DNA of 64,000 bases from Deroplatys truncata (taxonomy: Eukaryota; Arthropoda; Insecta; Mantodea; Mantidae): positions 116,727,692-116,791,691 of the forward strand of contig CM060978.1 in NCBI GenBank assembly GCA_030765065.1, written 5' to 3'. Made by a program: the position numbers and the translations under genes. Positions 63,961 through 64,000 of this stretch are shown here, piece after piece; the first letter of the stretch is position 1, and each line of letters opens with the position of its first letter. The notes below the pieces were generated by a model. It was not told the origin of the DNA. It saw only the letters and a program-made list of their open reading frames with translations, and made no database searches.

Positions 63961-64000
63961 ATTATATGGGCGAGAGGTCACTTATGTATTTATTAACTTG

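Overview
The window looks like nuclear DNA of an arthropod, most likely an insect with a large, repeat-rich genome. The evidence is GT-AG introns up to 23.5 kb, AT-rich intergenic DNA, and transposon families typical of insects: Penelope-like elements, Mag-like Gypsy elements, pogo/Tigger, mariner, piggyBac, LINEs of several clades and tRNA-derived SINEs. A polyneopteran such as a stick insect, cockroach or orthopteran is my guess from repeat content and intron size; the sequence does not prove it.

Only one host gene is supported. It is the minus-strand gene for ABCF3 (the Gcn20-like ABC ATPase), running from about 62.4 kb down past 8.86 kb. Eight coding exons are visible, covering about 410 residues: the N-terminal region and the whole first ABC cassette. 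The second cassette must lie left of the window or in sequence I could not recognise. All phases agree and the motifs appear in family order: Walker A in exon 5, Q-loop in exon 6, signature in exon 7, Walker B and H-switch in exon 8.

Nearly everything else lies in its introns (or in the last, open intron left of exon 8) and is mobile DNA.
- 0-4.1 kb: a young Penelope-like element (PLE) with an intact RT plus GIY-YIG ORF, facing a second, near-identical inverted copy that runs off the left edge. Its 3' end carries a hammerhead-ribozyme-like motif.
- 4.1-8.4 kb: decayed Jockey-type LINE, pogo and piggyBac remnants.
- 9.3-15.06 kb: an element with inverted termini carrying degenerate hammerhead-like motifs, split by a young gag-only LTR retrotransposon with a 4-bp target duplication.
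- 15.4-22.4 kb: an old Mag-like Gypsy element with a Harbinger fragment in one LTR.
- 24-33 kb: a recombinase remnant, two perfect-looking hairpin repeats, a second Mag-like Gypsy with internal deletions, a PLE scrap and a solo LTR.
- 36-43.7 kb: a SINE, a degenerate LINE with a seven-unit minisatellite between its ORFs, and a mariner remnant.
- 44.9-56.8 kb: an unclassified dispersed repeat, a second pogo element, a non-autonomous mariner, and a deleted Gypsy element carrying two nested SINEs.
- 57-64 kb: small remnants, more SINE and LINE pieces, and the 5' exons of ABCF3.

The most unusual signals are the PLE palindrome with its ribozyme-like 3' end, the ribozyme-like inverted termini at 9.3-10.7 kb, and LTRs of two families that carry extra copies of a primer-binding-site-like module inside the LTR.
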